Origin: Microvirga ossetica
GTDB taxonomy: Bacteria; Pseudomonadota; Alphaproteobacteria; Rhizobiales; Beijerinckiaceae
Assembly (NCBI RefSeq): GCF_002741015.1
Contig: NZ_CP016616.1
Location: forward strand, 1,759,501 to 1,823,500
Length of the DNA stretch: 64,000 nucleotides
Reading direction: 5' to 3'
Position 1 is the first letter of the stretch. The number at the start of each line of letters is the position of its first letter. Both the position numbers and the translations under genes were made by a program. The notes under the pieces are model-generated. The model was not told where the DNA came from. It did no database searches and saw only the letters and a list, made by a program, of their open reading frames with translations. Positions 52,209 to 62,091 of the stretch are shown here, piece by piece.

Positions 52209-53234
52209 CTAACGGCCACGCCGGCGCGGTGGTTCCTGCGCCATGGACACCTGCCCCGAATGATCCAGCCGCACGAGCGCACCGGCGACGGTGAGGCGTA
52301 ACGCCTCCCCGGCCCGGACGGCCTCACGCAGCCGCAGGGTGCAGGATTCGAGTCGGTTCAGGCGACTGTTTTCCAGATCGAGACCGGCCTGGGCGAGGGC
52401 CTGTTCCAGTACCCGCAGGGCGATCTCGAAGGGCTCCTCGGCAAAGACGACGCCCCGGAAGGACAGGCCTCGCTCGGAGAGAACCGGTTCGGTGCGCGTC
52501 AGCGCCTCTTGCGCCTTGAGATCGAGGGCCTCGTCGGCCAGGGCGGCCCGCTCCGCGAGCCGTGCGAGGCGCTCGGCCGTCAGCCCCTCCTCGGCCAAGA
52601 ACGGCATGAGCTTGCGCCAGCGGACCCTGGCATAGTCTTCGTTCGCGTTCGAGGGGTCGACGACGAAAGGCCAGCCCTGCCCGTGGCAGAGGTCGAGAAG
52701 GCGGGCCTTCGGCCAGTCGAGCAGCGGCCTCGCATGGCGGATGCCCTGCCTGTCCGTTTCCGGACGCATGCCGGCGAGACCGGAGAGGCCGGAGCCGCGG
52801 GAGAGGCGCATCATCACCGTCTCGGCCTGGTCGTCGAGGGTATGGGCGGTGACGAGGTGGGAGGCGCCCTCCTCCCGGGCATGGCCGACGAGAAGGCGGT
52901 AGCGCGCCTCGCGCGCGGCCTCCTGGATGCCCGCCGACGGCTTGTCGCCGGACCAGGCCAGGATGCGATGGGGCAGCCCGAGGGCGGCGGCCTCGCGCAC
53001 CACGAAGGCAGCCTCGTCGGCCGCTTCCGGCCGCAGGCCGTGATCGATCGTGGCGACGAGAACGGACGGACGCTCGGCGGTCGCGCGCCAGCGGGCCAGG
53101 AGATGCATGAGGGCCATCGAATCCGGCCCGCCGGAGACGGCGGCGACGATGCCCGAGGCGTGGTTGAGGGAAGCGAAAAGTCCCTCCAGTCCATCATCCG
53201 GGAGCGTATCGTCGGGCGGCGGAGGGGCGGACAT
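52209..53234 (-). CDS. tilS: tRNA(Ile)-lysidine synthetase
   Basis: A 341-residue PP-loop ATPase. Motif [15 protein letters not shown] binds ATP, followed by [16 protein letters not shown] and [22 protein letters not shown], all hallmark TilS segments, with a short C-terminal part. It modifies C34 of tRNA-Ile(CAU) to lysidine so that it reads AUA. Encoded between ybgF and ftsH, as in other rhizobia. Confidence 0.95.
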   Translation of the reverse strand: MSAPPPPDDTLPDDGLEGLFASLNHASGIVAAVSGGPDSMALMHLLARWRATAERPSVLVATIDHGLRPEAADEAAFVVREAAALGLPHRILAWSGDKPSAGIQEAAREARYRLLVGHAREEGASHLVTAHTLDDQAETVMMRLSRGSGLSGLAGMRPETDRQGIRHARPLLDWPKARLLDLCHGQGWPFVVDPSNANEDYARVRWRKLMPFLAEEGLTAERLARLAERAALADEALDLKAQEALTRTEPVLSERGLSFRGVVFAEEPFEIALRVLEQALAQAGLDLENSRLNRLESCTLRLREAVRAGEALRLTVAGALVRLDHSGQVSMAQEPPRRRGR

Positions 53235-53264
53235 CGCTTAAGGTCCTATAAATTCTTCAGCGGC

Positions 53265-54236
53265 TCAGCTGCACTTGATGCGCTTCTGCTCGCGGTCGGA
53301 GGCCTGACGGACGGGCGCGGAGGCCTGCGGATACTTGCGGTCGAGCTCGGCGAAGACGGCGCAGGCGCGATCCTTGGCGCCGATCCCGTTCAGCGAGATG
53401 CCGAGCCGCAACAGGGCGTCGGGGGCCTTGGGCGTATCGGGATGCTCGGCCGAGACGTTCAGGAACTGCTCCGCGGCCTCGCGGTAGCGGCTGCGCTGGA
53501 GATAGGTCTCGCCGAGCCAGAAGGTCGCCTCGGGCACCAGCTTGTCGCGCGGATTGGACTGGAGGAAACGGCGGAAGCCCATCTCGGCCTGGTCGTACTG
53601 CTTCTGCGAGAACGAGGCATAGGCCGCATCGAAATCCGCACGCGGGTTGCCGACGCTGGTCGCCGCGACGCTCGGGCCGGGGCGCTCGACGATGGCGCCC
53701 TGCGGAAGGGCGGCCATACGGTCATGGGGGGTGCCATCCATCGGCGCGCCCTCGACGCCGTCCTGCTCGATCAGGTCGCCGATCCCGGCGAGCTGCCCGC
53801 CGGGCAGAGCCATGGGACGGCCCGCATCCGCCGACAGGGGCGCGGATGGCGGCGTAGAGCCGAGCGGCCGGGGCGCGCCGGGCGCATCCGGCGTTTCGGA
53901 GGGATCGAAGACGTCGCTGCGGCGCTGGGGCTGGGCGGGCGCCGGCTGCGGCTGAGCGGGGGCCGGACGTGAGGGGGTCGCGGAAGGGGACGAGGAGGAC
54001 GGCCGCGAGCCGCCACGGCTGTCCTGGAAGCGGAACTCCACATCCTCCTGGAACTTGCGCAGCTGGTCCTTCAGCTGCCGGTTCTCGTACTGGAGCTGCT
54101 CCATCTGGCCGGAGAGCTGGCGGAACTGGCTCTCGAGCCGGTTCAGGCGCACGATCGCGTCGGCAGCGTCCTGCGCCGCGGCGGGGCCGGCGAAAGCCAG
54201 GGCGAAGGCGAAAAAGACAAACAGGCGTCGAAACAT
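53265..54236 (-). CDS. cpoB: Tol-Pal system protein YbgF/CpoB
   Basis: A 323-residue periplasmic protein: signal peptide (1-21, FAGPAAAQ), coiled-coil region (LNRLESQFRQLSGQMEQLQ, about 30-70), a long Pro/Ala-rich linker, and C-terminal TPR repeats (DFDAAYASFSQKQYDQAEMGF ... FWLGETYLQRSRYREAAEQFL) ending in Lys-Cys-Ser. The coiled coil drives trimerisation and binds TolA. It coordinates outer-membrane constriction with peptidoglycan synthesis. It is separated from pal by a terminator-like hairpin. Confidence 0.92.
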   Translation of the reverse strand: MFRRLFVFFAFALAFAGPAAAQDAADAIVRLNRLESQFRQLSGQMEQLQYENRQLKDQLRKFQEDVEFRFQDSRGGSRPSSSSPSATPSRPAPAQPQPAPAQPQRRSDVFDPSETPDAPGAPRPLGSTPPSAPLSADAGRPMALPGGQLAGIGDLIEQDGVEGAPMDGTPHDRMAALPQGAIVERPGPSVAATSVGNPRADFDAAYASFSQKQYDQAEMGFRRFLQSNPRDKLVPEATFWLGETYLQRSRYREAAEQFLNVSAEHPDTPKAPDALLRLGISLNGIGAKDRACAVFAELDRKYPQASAPVRQASDREQKRIKCS

Positions 54237-54284
54237 GTTGGGATTACCGTGAGGTCCTCAATCGAAGAGGGCCGATAACACAAA

Positions 54285-54315
54285 AGCGCTGCCACGGCGA
54301 GATCGTGGCGGCGCT
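54285..54315 (-). terminator. hairpin terminator between pal and ybgF
   Basis: AGCGC-GCCACG-loop-CGTGGC-GCGCT (one mismatched base per side), followed on the minus strand by TTTTGTGTT. It may limit read-through from pal into ybgF. Confidence 0.65.
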
Positions 54316-54350
54316 CTTCGTCTTCACGAGGGCTTGATCCCGATGAGGCT

Positions 54351-54854
54351 TTATGCCCCGGCGCCGCCGCCGAGCACTGTCACCGCGCGCCGGTTCTGCG
54401 ACCAGCAGGAGATGTCGTTGCAGACAGCGACCGGACGCTCCTTGCCGTAGGACACGGTGCGGAAGCGGTTGCCCTGGATGCCGCGGGAGATCAGGTAGTC
54501 GCGCACGATCTGCGCGCGGCGGGCCGAGAGGGAGAAGTTGTACTCGCGGGTGCCGCGTTCGTCCGCATGGCCTTCGAGGATGAAGGTGTATTGCGGATAG
54601 CGCAGCAGCCACTGCGCCTGCTTGTCGAGGGTCGCGGCGGCGGTGGGGGTCAGGTCGGTCGAATCGGTCTCGAAGAACACGCGGTCGCCCACGTTGACGA
54701 CGAAGTCCTGGGCACTTCCGGGGGTCGCGGCGCCGCCGGCGCCGAAGCCGCCTGCTCCATCGGCCCCATCTTTGTTGGACGAACAGGCCGCCGCCCCGAG
54801 GGCGAGGACCAAGGCAGCGGCGAACTTGACGGCGCGCAGCGTCATCATTGGCAA
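54351..54854 (-). CDS. pal: peptidoglycan-associated lipoprotein Pal
   Basis: A 167-residue lipoprotein. The signal peptide ends in a lipobox LGAAAC (Cys at about 24). A short Gly-rich linker leads to an OmpA-like domain with RVFFETDSTDLTP, FILEGHADERGTREYNFSLS and GNRFRTVSYGKERPV, the peptidoglycan-binding core with conserved Asp and Arg. It anchors the outer membrane to peptidoglycan and binds TolB. ATG 54854 or 54848 are both possible starts. Confidence 0.95.
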   Translation of the reverse strand: MPMMTLRAVKFAAALVLALGAAACSSNKDGADGAGGFGAGGAATPGSAQDFVVNVGDRVFFETDSTDLTPTAAATLDKQAQWLLRYPQYTFILEGHADERGTREYNFSLSARRAQIVRDYLISRGIQGNRFRTVSYGKERPVAVCNDISCWSQNRRAVTVLGGGAGA

Positions 54855-55094
54855 TACTCCTTACACATACGTTTGCCGAACGTTGTGTCTTTCATATCGG
54901 GAGGATGGTTAAAGGAGGGTTCCGTCAACCATGAGGAGACCACGCGGGATTAAGGTGAATTATGGCCAAGTTGTGGAAGTTGGGGTTAGGGTTAATCGAC
55001 CGTAAATGAACTTCATGTGAGGCTGCGTTTGATGCCGTTGGGTAAGCATGAAGCTGCGCTGCTGCGAATTGGCGGTCTGGTGCGTTGAGAGGTC

Positions 55095-56603
55095 ATGAAT
55101 ATCGTGACGACCCAACCTGTGAGCTTCGGACCACCCTATCGCCAAGCGCTGGACGACCTGCGTCTCGAGCGGGCCTTCGCACGCATCGCCGACAGCGACC
55201 TGCGCGAGGGCAACGCGATCGCGCTTTTGCGGGATTCGCGGGAAAACTATCCCGCCTGGCTCGAGGCGATCCGCCAGGCGCAGACAATCATCCATTTCGA
55301 GAACTTCATCATCGCCGACGACGTGACCGGCCGGGCCTTCGCGGATGCCCTGATCGAGCGCGCCCGCGCCGGCGTTCGCGTGCGCGTGCTCTACGACTGG
55401 CTCGGCTCGTCCTTCCGCGCCCTGCCCGGTTTCTGGCGGCGCCTGCGCGAGGCCGGAATCGAGGCCAAGGTCTTCAATCCGCCCCGGCTGACGGACCCGT
55501 TCTGGATCCGCCGCAACCACCGCAAGCTGATCACCGTCGACGGCCGCATCGGCTTCGTCTCCGGCCTGTGCGTCTCCGACAGCTGGATCGGCAAGAAGGG
55601 CACCGAGCCCTGGCGCGACACGGGCCTGTCCGTGGAAGGCCCGCTGGTGGCGGACCTCGATGCCAGCTTCGCGGAGAGCTGGGCTCTCGCCGGCATGAAG
55701 CCGATCCCGAAATCGGAGCTGCCCGATGCCGGCACGATTGCGCAGGTGGGACCCGTGGCGGCGCGGGTCATCAGCGGCGAGCCCGGCATGCTCCGCACCT
55801 ACCGGGTCGACCAGTTCATTGCAGCTACCGCGCAGCGCAATCTCTGGCTCACCGACGCTTATTTCGTCGCCACCACCTCCTATGTGCAGGCGCTCGGCGA
55901 GGCGGCGCGGGACGGGGTGGACGTGCGCATCCTCGTGCCGGGCTCGAGCGACGTGCCCGCCCTGCAGCCGGTGGTGCGGGCGGGCTACCGCTCGCTGGTC
56001 GAGGCCGGCATCCGCGTCTACGAGTGGAACGGCTCGATGCTCCACGCCAAGACCGCCGTGGCGGATGGGCGCTGGTCCCGCGTCGGCTCCACCAATCTCA
56101 ACATCGCGAGCTGGGCGACCAATTGGGAGCTCGACGTGGTGATCGAGGACGCGGCCTTCGCCGAAGCCATGGAAGCGATGTACCTGGAGGATCTCGCCAA
56201 CGCGACCGAGATCGTTCCCGGCTGGCAATCCCGCCGCCGGCAGGCCAGGAACATGCGCTCGCGACGGGGCCAGCGCTACAAGAAGGGCGGCGTGCGCCGG
56301 CTGGCGGCCGGCGCTCTGGCGCTCTCGAGCACGGTGGGCAAGGCGGTCGGCTCGCGGTCGCTGACGGCGACGGAGGCGAGCAGTGTCGCACTCATCGCTT
56401 TCGCGCTCCTGGCGCTTGCCGCCCTGATCGCCGCCTTTCCACTGGTGGTTGTGTCCCCGATCGTGATCGGACTCGTCTGGCTCGCCCTGGCGCTTCTCAT
56501 CCGCGCCTTCCGGCTGAAGCGGCGGGTCCGCCTGAGACGCCGGAAGCTCGCGCTGCGGCGCAGGCTTGCCCAGAACAAGGAGCATGAATCCTCCCTAGAA
56601 TGA
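55095..56603 (+). CDS. phospholipase-D-type protein, probable cardiolipin synthase
   Basis: A 502-residue protein with two PLD catalytic motifs: NHRKLITVDGRIGFVSGL (His-x-Lys, about residue 140) and LHAKTAVADGRWSRVGSTN (about residue 315). Unlike classical Cls it has no N-terminal membrane helices. Instead two hydrophobic segments lie near the C terminus (VALIAFALLALAALIAAFPL and VVSPIVIGLVWLALALLI), followed by a very basic tail. It probably makes or remodels phospholipids at the membrane. It is transcribed opposite to its tol-pal neighbours. Confidence 0.85.
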   Translation: MNIVTTQPVSFGPPYRQALDDLRLERAFARIADSDLREGNAIALLRDSRENYPAWLEAIRQAQTIIHFENFIIADDVTGRAFADALIERARAGVRVRVLYDWLGSSFRALPGFWRRLREAGIEAKVFNPPRLTDPFWIRRNHRKLITVDGRIGFVSGLCVSDSWIGKKGTEPWRDTGLSVEGPLVADLDASFAESWALAGMKPIPKSELPDAGTIAQVGPVAARVISGEPGMLRTYRVDQFIAATAQRNLWLTDAYFVATTSYVQALGEAARDGVDVRILVPGSSDVPALQPVVRAGYRSLVEAGIRVYEWNGSMLHAKTAVADGRWSRVGSTNLNIASWATNWELDVVIEDAAFAEAMEAMYLEDLANATEIVPGWQSRRRQARNMRSRRGQRYKKGGVRRLAAGALALSSTVGKAVGSRSLTATEASSVALIAFALLALAALIAAFPLVVVSPIVIGLVWLALALLIRAFRLKRRVRLRRRKLALRRRLAQNKEHESSLE

Positions 56604-56767
56604 GGGAAGAAACCAAGCCACGGACGATTTGGAGCCCCGGCCGAATGCATCGACATGGGATCGACATGGGGAAGACAAAATGCGGGAGCACAATGGTGGA
56701 AACAAACGGTCAAGCTTGGCGTTGACCTCAGTCAAGGTCGCTGCGTCCCTTTTCGAGGAGGACATCC

Positions 56768-57382
56768 ATGGCTACAGGCACCACCGGCTCTTCCGACTCC
56801 TTTGATCGCACCCACGCCATGAGCCAGCTTCTGGCGCAGAACTGGTGGGCACTGGCGCTTCGCGGCGTTTTCGCCATCGTCTTCGCGCTCATCGCCTTCT
56901 TCTCCCCCGGAGCGACGCTCCTGTCCCTGGTCTGGGTGTTCGCGGCCTATATGCTGGTCGACGGGGTCTTCGGCATCGTCGGGGCGGTCCGGGCCGCCTC
57001 CAACAACCAGCGCTGGGGCCTGCTGATCCTCGGCGGCATCCTGAACATCCTGGTCGGCATCATCGCCTTCCTGATGCCGGGGCTGACGTTGCTGTTCTTC
57101 GTGACCCTGATGGCGGTGTGGTCGCTGATCAGCGGCGTCCTGATGATCGTCGCCGCCTTCAAGCTCAACCCGACCTACGGCCGCGGCTGGCTGATCTTCA
57201 GCGGCGTCATCTCGGTGCTGTTCGGCATCGCGCTCCTGGGCGCCCCGCTCATCGGCGCCGTGGTGCTGACCTGGTGGCTGGGCGCCTATGCCCTCGTCTT
57301 CGGCATCTCCCTCCTCGTCCTCGCCTTCAAGCTCAAGGGCCGCAAGGACGAGATGGGCGGCGCGGCTCCGCTGAGGGCTTGA
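56768..57382 (+). CDS. HdeD-family membrane protein
   Basis: A 204-residue protein with six hydrophobic segments after a short cytoplasmic start, following the HdeD/DUF308 pattern: NWWALALRGVFAIVFALIAF, TLLSLVWVFAAYMLVDGVFG and, repeated, LFFVTLMAVWSLISGVLMI. The E. coli relative is linked to acid resistance at high cell density; the role here is unknown. GAGGAGGACATCC precedes the ATG. Second gene of the plus-strand insertion inside the tol-pal region. Confidence 0.9.
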   Translation: MATGTTGSSDSFDRTHAMSQLLAQNWWALALRGVFAIVFALIAFFSPGATLLSLVWVFAAYMLVDGVFGIVGAVRAASNNQRWGLLILGGILNILVGIIAFLMPGLTLLFFVTLMAVWSLISGVLMIVAAFKLNPTYGRGWLIFSGVISVLFGIALLGAPLIGAVVLTWWLGAYALVFGISLLVLAFKLKGRKDEMGGAAPLRA

Positions 57383-57389
57383 ACGAAGA

Positions 57390-57412
57390 AAAGGGCGCTG
57401 CCGGCGCCCTTT
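57390..57412 (+). terminator. intrinsic terminator of the HdeD gene
   Basis: AAAGGGCGC-loop-GCGCCCTTT stem 8-18 bp after the stop codon, ending in a short T-run. Confidence 0.75.
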
Positions 57413-57637
57413 GTCACTCCACTGCTCCTGCCATGCCATCACCGGCCTCGTGCCGGTGATCCCGGTTTGTTCTGCCCTGAGGGGCAGACGCAGTCTGCGT
57501 CTCGAAGGAGGTTCCAGAGAACGCCGGATCCTCCTTCGAGACGGTCGCTCCGCGACCTCCTCGGGATGAGGTGAGAGATAAATCAAAATGCAAATGGCCG
57601 GGACGAGCCCGGCCATGGCAGGCGGATACGCTGCTTG
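57413..57637. repeat. REP-like repeats between convergent hdeD and tolB
   Basis: GCCGGCCTCGTGCCGG-type and inverted CTCCTTCGAGACG-type units (TCTCGAAGGAGG near 57500, CCTCCTTCGAGAC near 57530). No gene seen. Confidence 0.55.
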
Positions 57638-58963
57638 TCACCGCGCCTCGGTCAGAAGCGGCGACCAGGTCGGGTCGGAGGCGAAGGACGGGGTCGGGAC
57701 CGGCTGCTCGACGCGGCCGGTGATGTCGACCATGTAGAGCTTGCCGCCGGCCTGTCCGCCAGGATCGCGGAAGAACAGGATGTACTGGCCGTTGGGCGCC
57801 CAGGTCGGGCTCTCGTTGTGGAAGCCCTCCGTGAGAATGCGCTCGCCCGAGCCGTCCGGCTTCATGATGCCGATGGCGAAGCCGCCCGCGCGCTGCTTGG
57901 TGAAGGCGATGTAGTCGCCGCGCGGCGACCAGGCCGGCTGCGAATAGGAGCCGTCGCCGAACGAGATGCGGCGCTGGTCGGAACCGTCCACGTTCATCAC
58001 GTAGATCTGCTGCTTGCCGCCGCGGTCGCTCTCGAACACGATCTGCTTTCCGTCCGGAGAGAAGGACGGCGAGGTGTCGATGGCACCCGTCGAGGTCAGG
58101 CGCGTGGTCGCCTGCGAGCCGAGATTCATCATGAAGATGTTGGCGTTGCCGCCCTGCTGCAGGCTCATGACGATGCGCTGGCCCTCGGGTCCGAAGCGCG
58201 GCGAGGACGCCATGTCGGGGAAGTTGCCCAGCACCTGGCGCGAACCGGTCTCCAGGTTGATCACCTGAACGCGCGGCTGCTGCCCCTCAGTCTGCGACAT
58301 GTAGGTGATGTCCTGCGTCGCCGGGGAATAGCGCGGCGCCACGACGGAGGTATCGCCTTGAGTCAGGTAGCGCACATTGGCGCCGTCCTGATCCATGATC
58401 GCGAGCCGCTTGCGGCGGTTCTCCTTCGGTCCCGATTCATCGACGAACACCATGCGCGTGTCGAAGAAGCCGCCGAAGCCCGTCACCTTGGTATAGACCG
58501 CATCGGAAATGATGTGGCCGACGCGGCGCCAGAAATTGGCATCCGTCACGTATTGCTGACCGGCGAGTTGCTGGCCCGACTCGATGTCCCACAGGCGGAA
58601 CTCGGCGCGAAGCCGGCCCGACGGATCGCGCGAGACGCGGCCCGTCACGAGCGCCTGTGCGCCGGCCATCTTCCAGGCATCGAAGCGCGGCGCCGCGTCG
58701 AAGGACGGACGCTCGGGAAAGCGCGACTTGTCGAGCGGCGCGAAATAGCCCGAGCGCTGCAGATTGCTGGTGATGATGCCGGACACACGCTGCCCGAGAT
58801 CGCCCTCGCCGGAGAAGTCGGCAACGGCGATGGGCATCGGCTGGAACTGTCCGCCCGGCCCGACGCGGAACGAGAGCTGCGCCTGCGCTGCGGGCATGAG
58901 CGCCATTATCGGCACGACAACAGCCAATGCGACGAGAAGACCGGAAACGAAGCGGGTAATCAT
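57638..58963 (-). CDS. tolB: Tol-Pal system beta-propeller protein TolB
   Basis: A 441-residue periplasmic protein from ATG 58963 with a signal peptide (1-28, AQA end). The N-terminal domain ([11 protein letters not shown] ... [15 protein letters not shown]) is followed by a six-bladed propeller with repeated SPDGKQI/GPEGQRI/SPRGDYI-type strand turns (e.g. [19 protein letters not shown]). It couples Pal to TolA. It follows tolA by 26 bp. Confidence 0.95.
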   Translation of the reverse strand: MITRFVSGLLVALAVVVPIMALMPAAQAQLSFRVGPGGQFQPMPIAVADFSGEGDLGQRVSGIITSNLQRSGYFAPLDKSRFPERPSFDAAPRFDAWKMAGAQALVTGRVSRDPSGRLRAEFRLWDIESGQQLAGQQYVTDANFWRRVGHIISDAVYTKVTGFGGFFDTRMVFVDESGPKENRRKRLAIMDQDGANVRYLTQGDTSVVAPRYSPATQDITYMSQTEGQQPRVQVINLETGSRQVLGNFPDMASSPRFGPEGQRIVMSLQQGGNANIFMMNLGSQATTRLTSTGAIDTSPSFSPDGKQIVFESDRGGKQQIYVMNVDGSDQRRISFGDGSYSQPAWSPRGDYIAFTKQRAGGFAIGIMKPDGSGERILTEGFHNESPTWAPNGQYILFFRDPGGQAGGKLYMVDITGRVEQPVPTPSFASDPTWSPLLTEAR

Positions 58964-58989
58964 GGGATGATGTCTCAAGCTTGATGGCT

Positions 58990-60111
58990 TTAAGAGAGAG
59001 GAGGATCGAACTGGACGTTCAGAACCTTCCAATCCGAGTAATAGGGCGCGAACCGCGCCGGGATCTCGAACTGGCGGCATTTGCGGATGGCCCTGACGGC
59101 GGCATCCGCGACCGCACGGTCGGTCGAAGAGCTTCCCGCTTGAAGAACCCGCGGCTCGGTGCTGAGAGAGCCATCCTGGTTCAGGCGGATATCGAGGATC
59201 GGCGCAGTGACCTGTCCTCCTGAAGCCGCGATAGGCGCGCTGTAGCAGCGCTCGATCTGCGAGACCAGCAGGCCGATGAGCGCATCGCGCAGGCTCGGCG
59301 AGAGCTTCGCCGCCGATCCCGTCGCAGTGCCGAGGGACGCGGTCTTCTGGACCTCCGCTCCGGTCGCGCCGGTGGATTGGTGCTTTTCCTTGCTGTCGAG
59401 GAACTGCTTCAGGTCGCCCATGTCGAGCTTCTTGGCGAGCTGGGCTTCCTTGCGCGCCTTGGCCTCGGCCTCTTCCTTGGCCTTGGCTTCCGCAAGCTTC
59501 TTCGCTTCCGCCTCGGCTTTCGCCTTGGCTTCCGCTTCCGCCTTCGCCTTGGCCTCCGCGACCTTTTTGGCTTCCGCTCCGGCCTTGGCTTTCGCCTCCG
59601 CCTCGACCTTCGCCTTCGCTTCGGCCTCGATCTTGGCCTGCTCGGCGGCCTTCGCCTTCTCGATGGCCTCGGCCTCAGCCTTTTCCTGCAGCTTCTTCTC
59701 TTCCGCGGCCTTGGCCTCGGCGGCCTTTTCTTCCTGCGAGCGGGTCGGCGGCGCGGGCGGCGGAGGCTGGGCGGCGACCGGCTCTTCCTTGTCGGCGACC
59801 TTCATCTCGGCCGGGCGCTTGGGCGGTGCCGGCGCATCGCGCTTGTCCTCGCCGGGATCCTTCAGCTCGGTCTTGTCGGCGACGCGCTCGGCGCGCGGCT
59901 TTGGCTGCGGGGCCTTGGCGTTCGTCTCGCCCCTGGTGATCTGCGAAAGCTGGTTGTCGGTGATGATCTCGACCGGGATGCCTTCCTGCGCCTCGGGAAA
60001 CTCGGAGCCGACCGACAGGCCGATCAGGGCTGCGGCCAGCAGCGACACATGCGCGACGCCCGAGACCCAAAGGCCCGGCTCGGAGGTGCTGAATTTCAGC
60101 TTCAACGCCAC
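58990..60111 (-). CDS. tolA: TolA-type cell envelope integrity protein
   Basis: A 373-residue protein: one N-terminal membrane helix ([11 protein letters not shown] region, residues 20-38), a Pro-rich stretch, and a very long Ala/Lys/Glu helix with repeated [22 protein letters not shown] units (about 105-245). A small C-terminal domain follows ([20 protein letters not shown] ... [17 protein letters not shown]) with two Cys. The C-terminal domain contacts TolB/Pal; the helix spans the periplasm. Sequence divergence within TolA is normal. Confidence 0.93.
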   Translation of the reverse strand: MALKLKFSTSEPGLWVSGVAHVSLLAAALIGLSVGSEFPEAQEGIPVEIITDNQLSQITRGETNAKAPQPKPRAERVADKTELKDPGEDKRDAPAPPKRPAEMKVADKEEPVAAQPPPPAPPTRSQEEKAAEAKAAEEKKLQEKAEAEAIEKAKAAEQAKIEAEAKAKVEAEAKAKAGAEAKKVAEAKAKAEAEAKAKAEAEAKKLAEAKAKEEAEAKARKEAQLAKKLDMGDLKQFLDSKEKHQSTGATGAEVQKTASLGTATGSAAKLSPSLRDALIGLLVSQIERCYSAPIAASGGQVTAPILDIRLNQDGSLSTEPRVLQAGSSSTDRAVADAAVRAIRKCRQFEIPARFAPYYSDWKVLNVQFDPPLS

Positions 60112-60139
60112 GTGTGTTTGCCCCTTGTCCTCATCCCGC

Positions 60140-60583
60140 TCAGCGCTGGTCGACCTCGGTCACGAGGGCAACGCGCTTGTAGCCGGCCGTGGTCACGATC
60201 GACATCACCTGCGCGACGCGCCCGTAATCGACCTTCTTGTCCCCGCGCACGAAGATACGCTCGTCGAAGCCGGATTTCGACGCGTCCGCGAGCTTGCCGA
60301 CGATGGCCTCGTCCACAAGCTCGGTCTCGCCCAGGAACACCTGGCCGTTCGCCTTGATGGAGAGCGTCACCGGCGTCGCGTCGGAATTCAGCGGCGCGGC
60401 CTTGGTCTGCGGCAGATCGAGCGGCACGCCGGCCGTCATCATGGGTGCGGCCACCATGAAGATGATGAGCAGCACCAGCATGACGTCGATGAACGGCGTC
60501 ATGTTGATCTCGTTGATCGCGCCCGGAGTCCGGGAGCGCCTGCGGCGGCGTCCGCCTCCTGCCGCTCCTGTCATCATGGCCAT
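60140..60583 (-). CDS. tolR: TolR/ExbD-type proton-channel protein
   Basis: A 147-residue protein. A basic N terminus (GGGRRRRRSRTPGAINEIN) precedes a single membrane helix NMTPFIDVMLVLLIIFMVAA with the conserved proton-carrying Asp, and a periplasmic domain with RIFVRGDKKVDYGRVAQVM-type sequence. With TolQ it forms the motor that energises TolA. 13-bp gap to tolQ. Confidence 0.95.
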   Translation of the reverse strand: MAMMTGAAGGGRRRRRSRTPGAINEINMTPFIDVMLVLLIIFMVAAPMMTAGVPLDLPQTKAAPLNSDATPVTLSIKANGQVFLGETELVDEAIVGKLADASKSGFDERIFVRGDKKVDYGRVAQVMSIVTTAGYKRVALVTEVDQR

Positions 60584-60595
60584 GCCGGTTCCCCC

Positions 60596-61336
60596 TTAAG
60601 CCGCGTTGGCCGGAGGACGGCCCGCATGGCCGATGCGCTCGTCGATCTGGCGCGACAGGATGGCCGAGAACTCGTCGGCGAAGCCCTCGAGGCGCGTCTG
60701 CAGCTTGCCGACCTCCGATTGCAGCTTGTTGTAGGCGAGCACCGCGGGAATGGCCGCAAAGAGGCCGATCGCCGTGGCGAAGAGCGCTTCCGCGATGCCG
60801 GGAGCGACGACCGCAAGGCTGGTGTTCTTGGAGGCGGCGATGGAGGTGAAGGAATTCATGATGCCCACCACCGTGCCGAAGAGGCCGATATAGGGGCCGG
60901 CCGAACCGATGGAGGCCAGCACCGTCAGGCGGCCGTTGAGGCGCTCCACCTCGCGCTGGATGGTGACGTCGAGCACCTTGTCGATGCGCTGCGGCAGGCT
61001 CTGGAACGAGCGGCCGGAGCCCTCGAAGGAGCGCTTCCACTCGCGCATGGCGGCGACGAACACGGCGGCGAGGCCCGTGGCCGGGCGGCTCTGCAGGGAG
61101 CGGAACAGCTCCTCGAGCGACTGGCCGGACCAGAACACGTCCTCGAAGCGGTCCATGGCGCGCTTGGTGCGGGCGTAGAGCAGGGTCTTGTCGATGATGA
61201 TGGCCCAGCACCAGACCGAGGCCGCCAGCAGGCCGATCATCACGAGCTTGACGATGAAATGCGCCTGCCAGAACAGGGCAAAGAAGGACAGGTCGTGAGC
61301 CACAGGGGCAGCCTGGGCCACATCAGCCGGATTCAT
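60596..61336 (-). CDS. tolQ: TolQ/ExbB-type motor protein
   Basis: A 246-residue protein with three membrane helices: FFALFWQAHFIVKLVMIGLL, IGSAGPYIGLFGTVVGIMNSF and AEALFATAIGLFAAIPAVLAY. These are the MotA/TolQ/ExbB signature helices. A cytoplasmic loop of about 90 residues lies between helices 1 and 2. It is the first gene of tolQ-tolR-tolA-tolB. Confidence 0.95.
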   Translation of the reverse strand: MNPADVAQAAPVAHDLSFFALFWQAHFIVKLVMIGLLAASVWCWAIIIDKTLLYARTKRAMDRFEDVFWSGQSLEELFRSLQSRPATGLAAVFVAAMREWKRSFEGSGRSFQSLPQRIDKVLDVTIQREVERLNGRLTVLASIGSAGPYIGLFGTVVGIMNSFTSIAASKNTSLAVVAPGIAEALFATAIGLFAAIPAVLAYNKLQSEVGKLQTRLEGFADEFSAILSRQIDERIGHAGRPPANAA

Positions 61337-61710
61337 GAAACTCGCCCTCGCTCTTCGAGCAGCCCTGGAACGGTCCAGGGCCCACCGCAGAATGGTCTTA
61401 GGAAAATCTGTTCTTGTATTACTGCTCGTTCGCCCCGGAATCTGTCGAAAATAAGGGCGGCGGGCAACAAGACGCGCAATCGTCCCGGACCGTTACCTGT
61501 TAAGCACAGAGTAAGGTTAAGGTCTGGTTTAACTTGAGCTTAATCGAGGCGAATTCCCTGAAATGAATATGGAAATTATGGGTGGCATGCAGTGAGGGAG
61601 GCCTTGCCTGCGCCTGCCGATACGGCATCTGCTTCAACACCTCGGCTTGCCCAAGCCTCAGATCAACCGTAACAATATCTCCAGCAGTAATTAAAGAGCG
61701 AGAGAACGTG
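61337..61710. other. divergent intergenic region between tolQ and the SnoaL-like gene
   Basis: 374 bp without a gene. The AT-rich part (61380-61580) probably holds the promoters of both sides; I could not fix a -35/-10 pair. Confidence 0.4.
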
Positions 61711-62088
61711 ATGGCCGAGGCGCAGACCGACCCGACCGAGGTGGTGAGGAGACAGCTCGATGCCTACAACGCCAAGGATATCGAGGCCTTCATGAGCTGC
61801 TGGGCCGAGGATGCGCAAGTCTTCGCCTTCCCATCGGATCTTCTGGCCGAGGGCACGCAGCAGATCCGGGACCGCCATGTCGTGCGGTTCAGGGAACCCG
61901 ATCTCTTCGGCAAGCTCATCCACCGCATGAACGTCGACAATCTTGTGATCGACAGGGAGGTCGTCACCCGCAACTTTCCGGAAGGCTTGGGCCGGTTGGA
62001 CGTGATGGCGATCTACGAGGTCGCAGACGGCAAGATCGCGAAAGCCTGGTTCAAGACGGGCACGCCGGTGCTCGACAAGGCGTCGTAG
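61711..62088 (+). CDS. SnoaL/NTF2-like protein
   Basis: A 125-residue protein from ATG 61711 (AGAGCGAGAG upstream). The pattern VVRRQLDAYNAKDIEAFMSCWAEDAQVF, IRDRHVVRFREPDLF and VMAIYEVADGKIAKAWF is the cone-shaped NTF2/SnoaL fold of small ligand-binding enzymes such as ketosteroid isomerase. Substrate unknown. It lies on the opposite strand between tolQ and ybgC, breaking the usual ybgC-tolQ adjacency. Confidence 0.85.
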   Translation: MAEAQTDPTEVVRRQLDAYNAKDIEAFMSCWAEDAQVFAFPSDLLAEGTQQIRDRHVVRFREPDLFGKLIHRMNVDNLVIDREVVTRNFPEGLGRLDVMAIYEVADGKIAKAWFKTGTPVLDKAS

Positions 62089-62091
62089 GTC

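Noticed and set aside
57638..58984. Long open frames on the plus strand opposite tolB, ftsH, purA, serA and other GC-rich genes
   Set aside because: They are antisense shadows caused by codon bias; all lack family motifs while the minus-strand genes are unmistakable.
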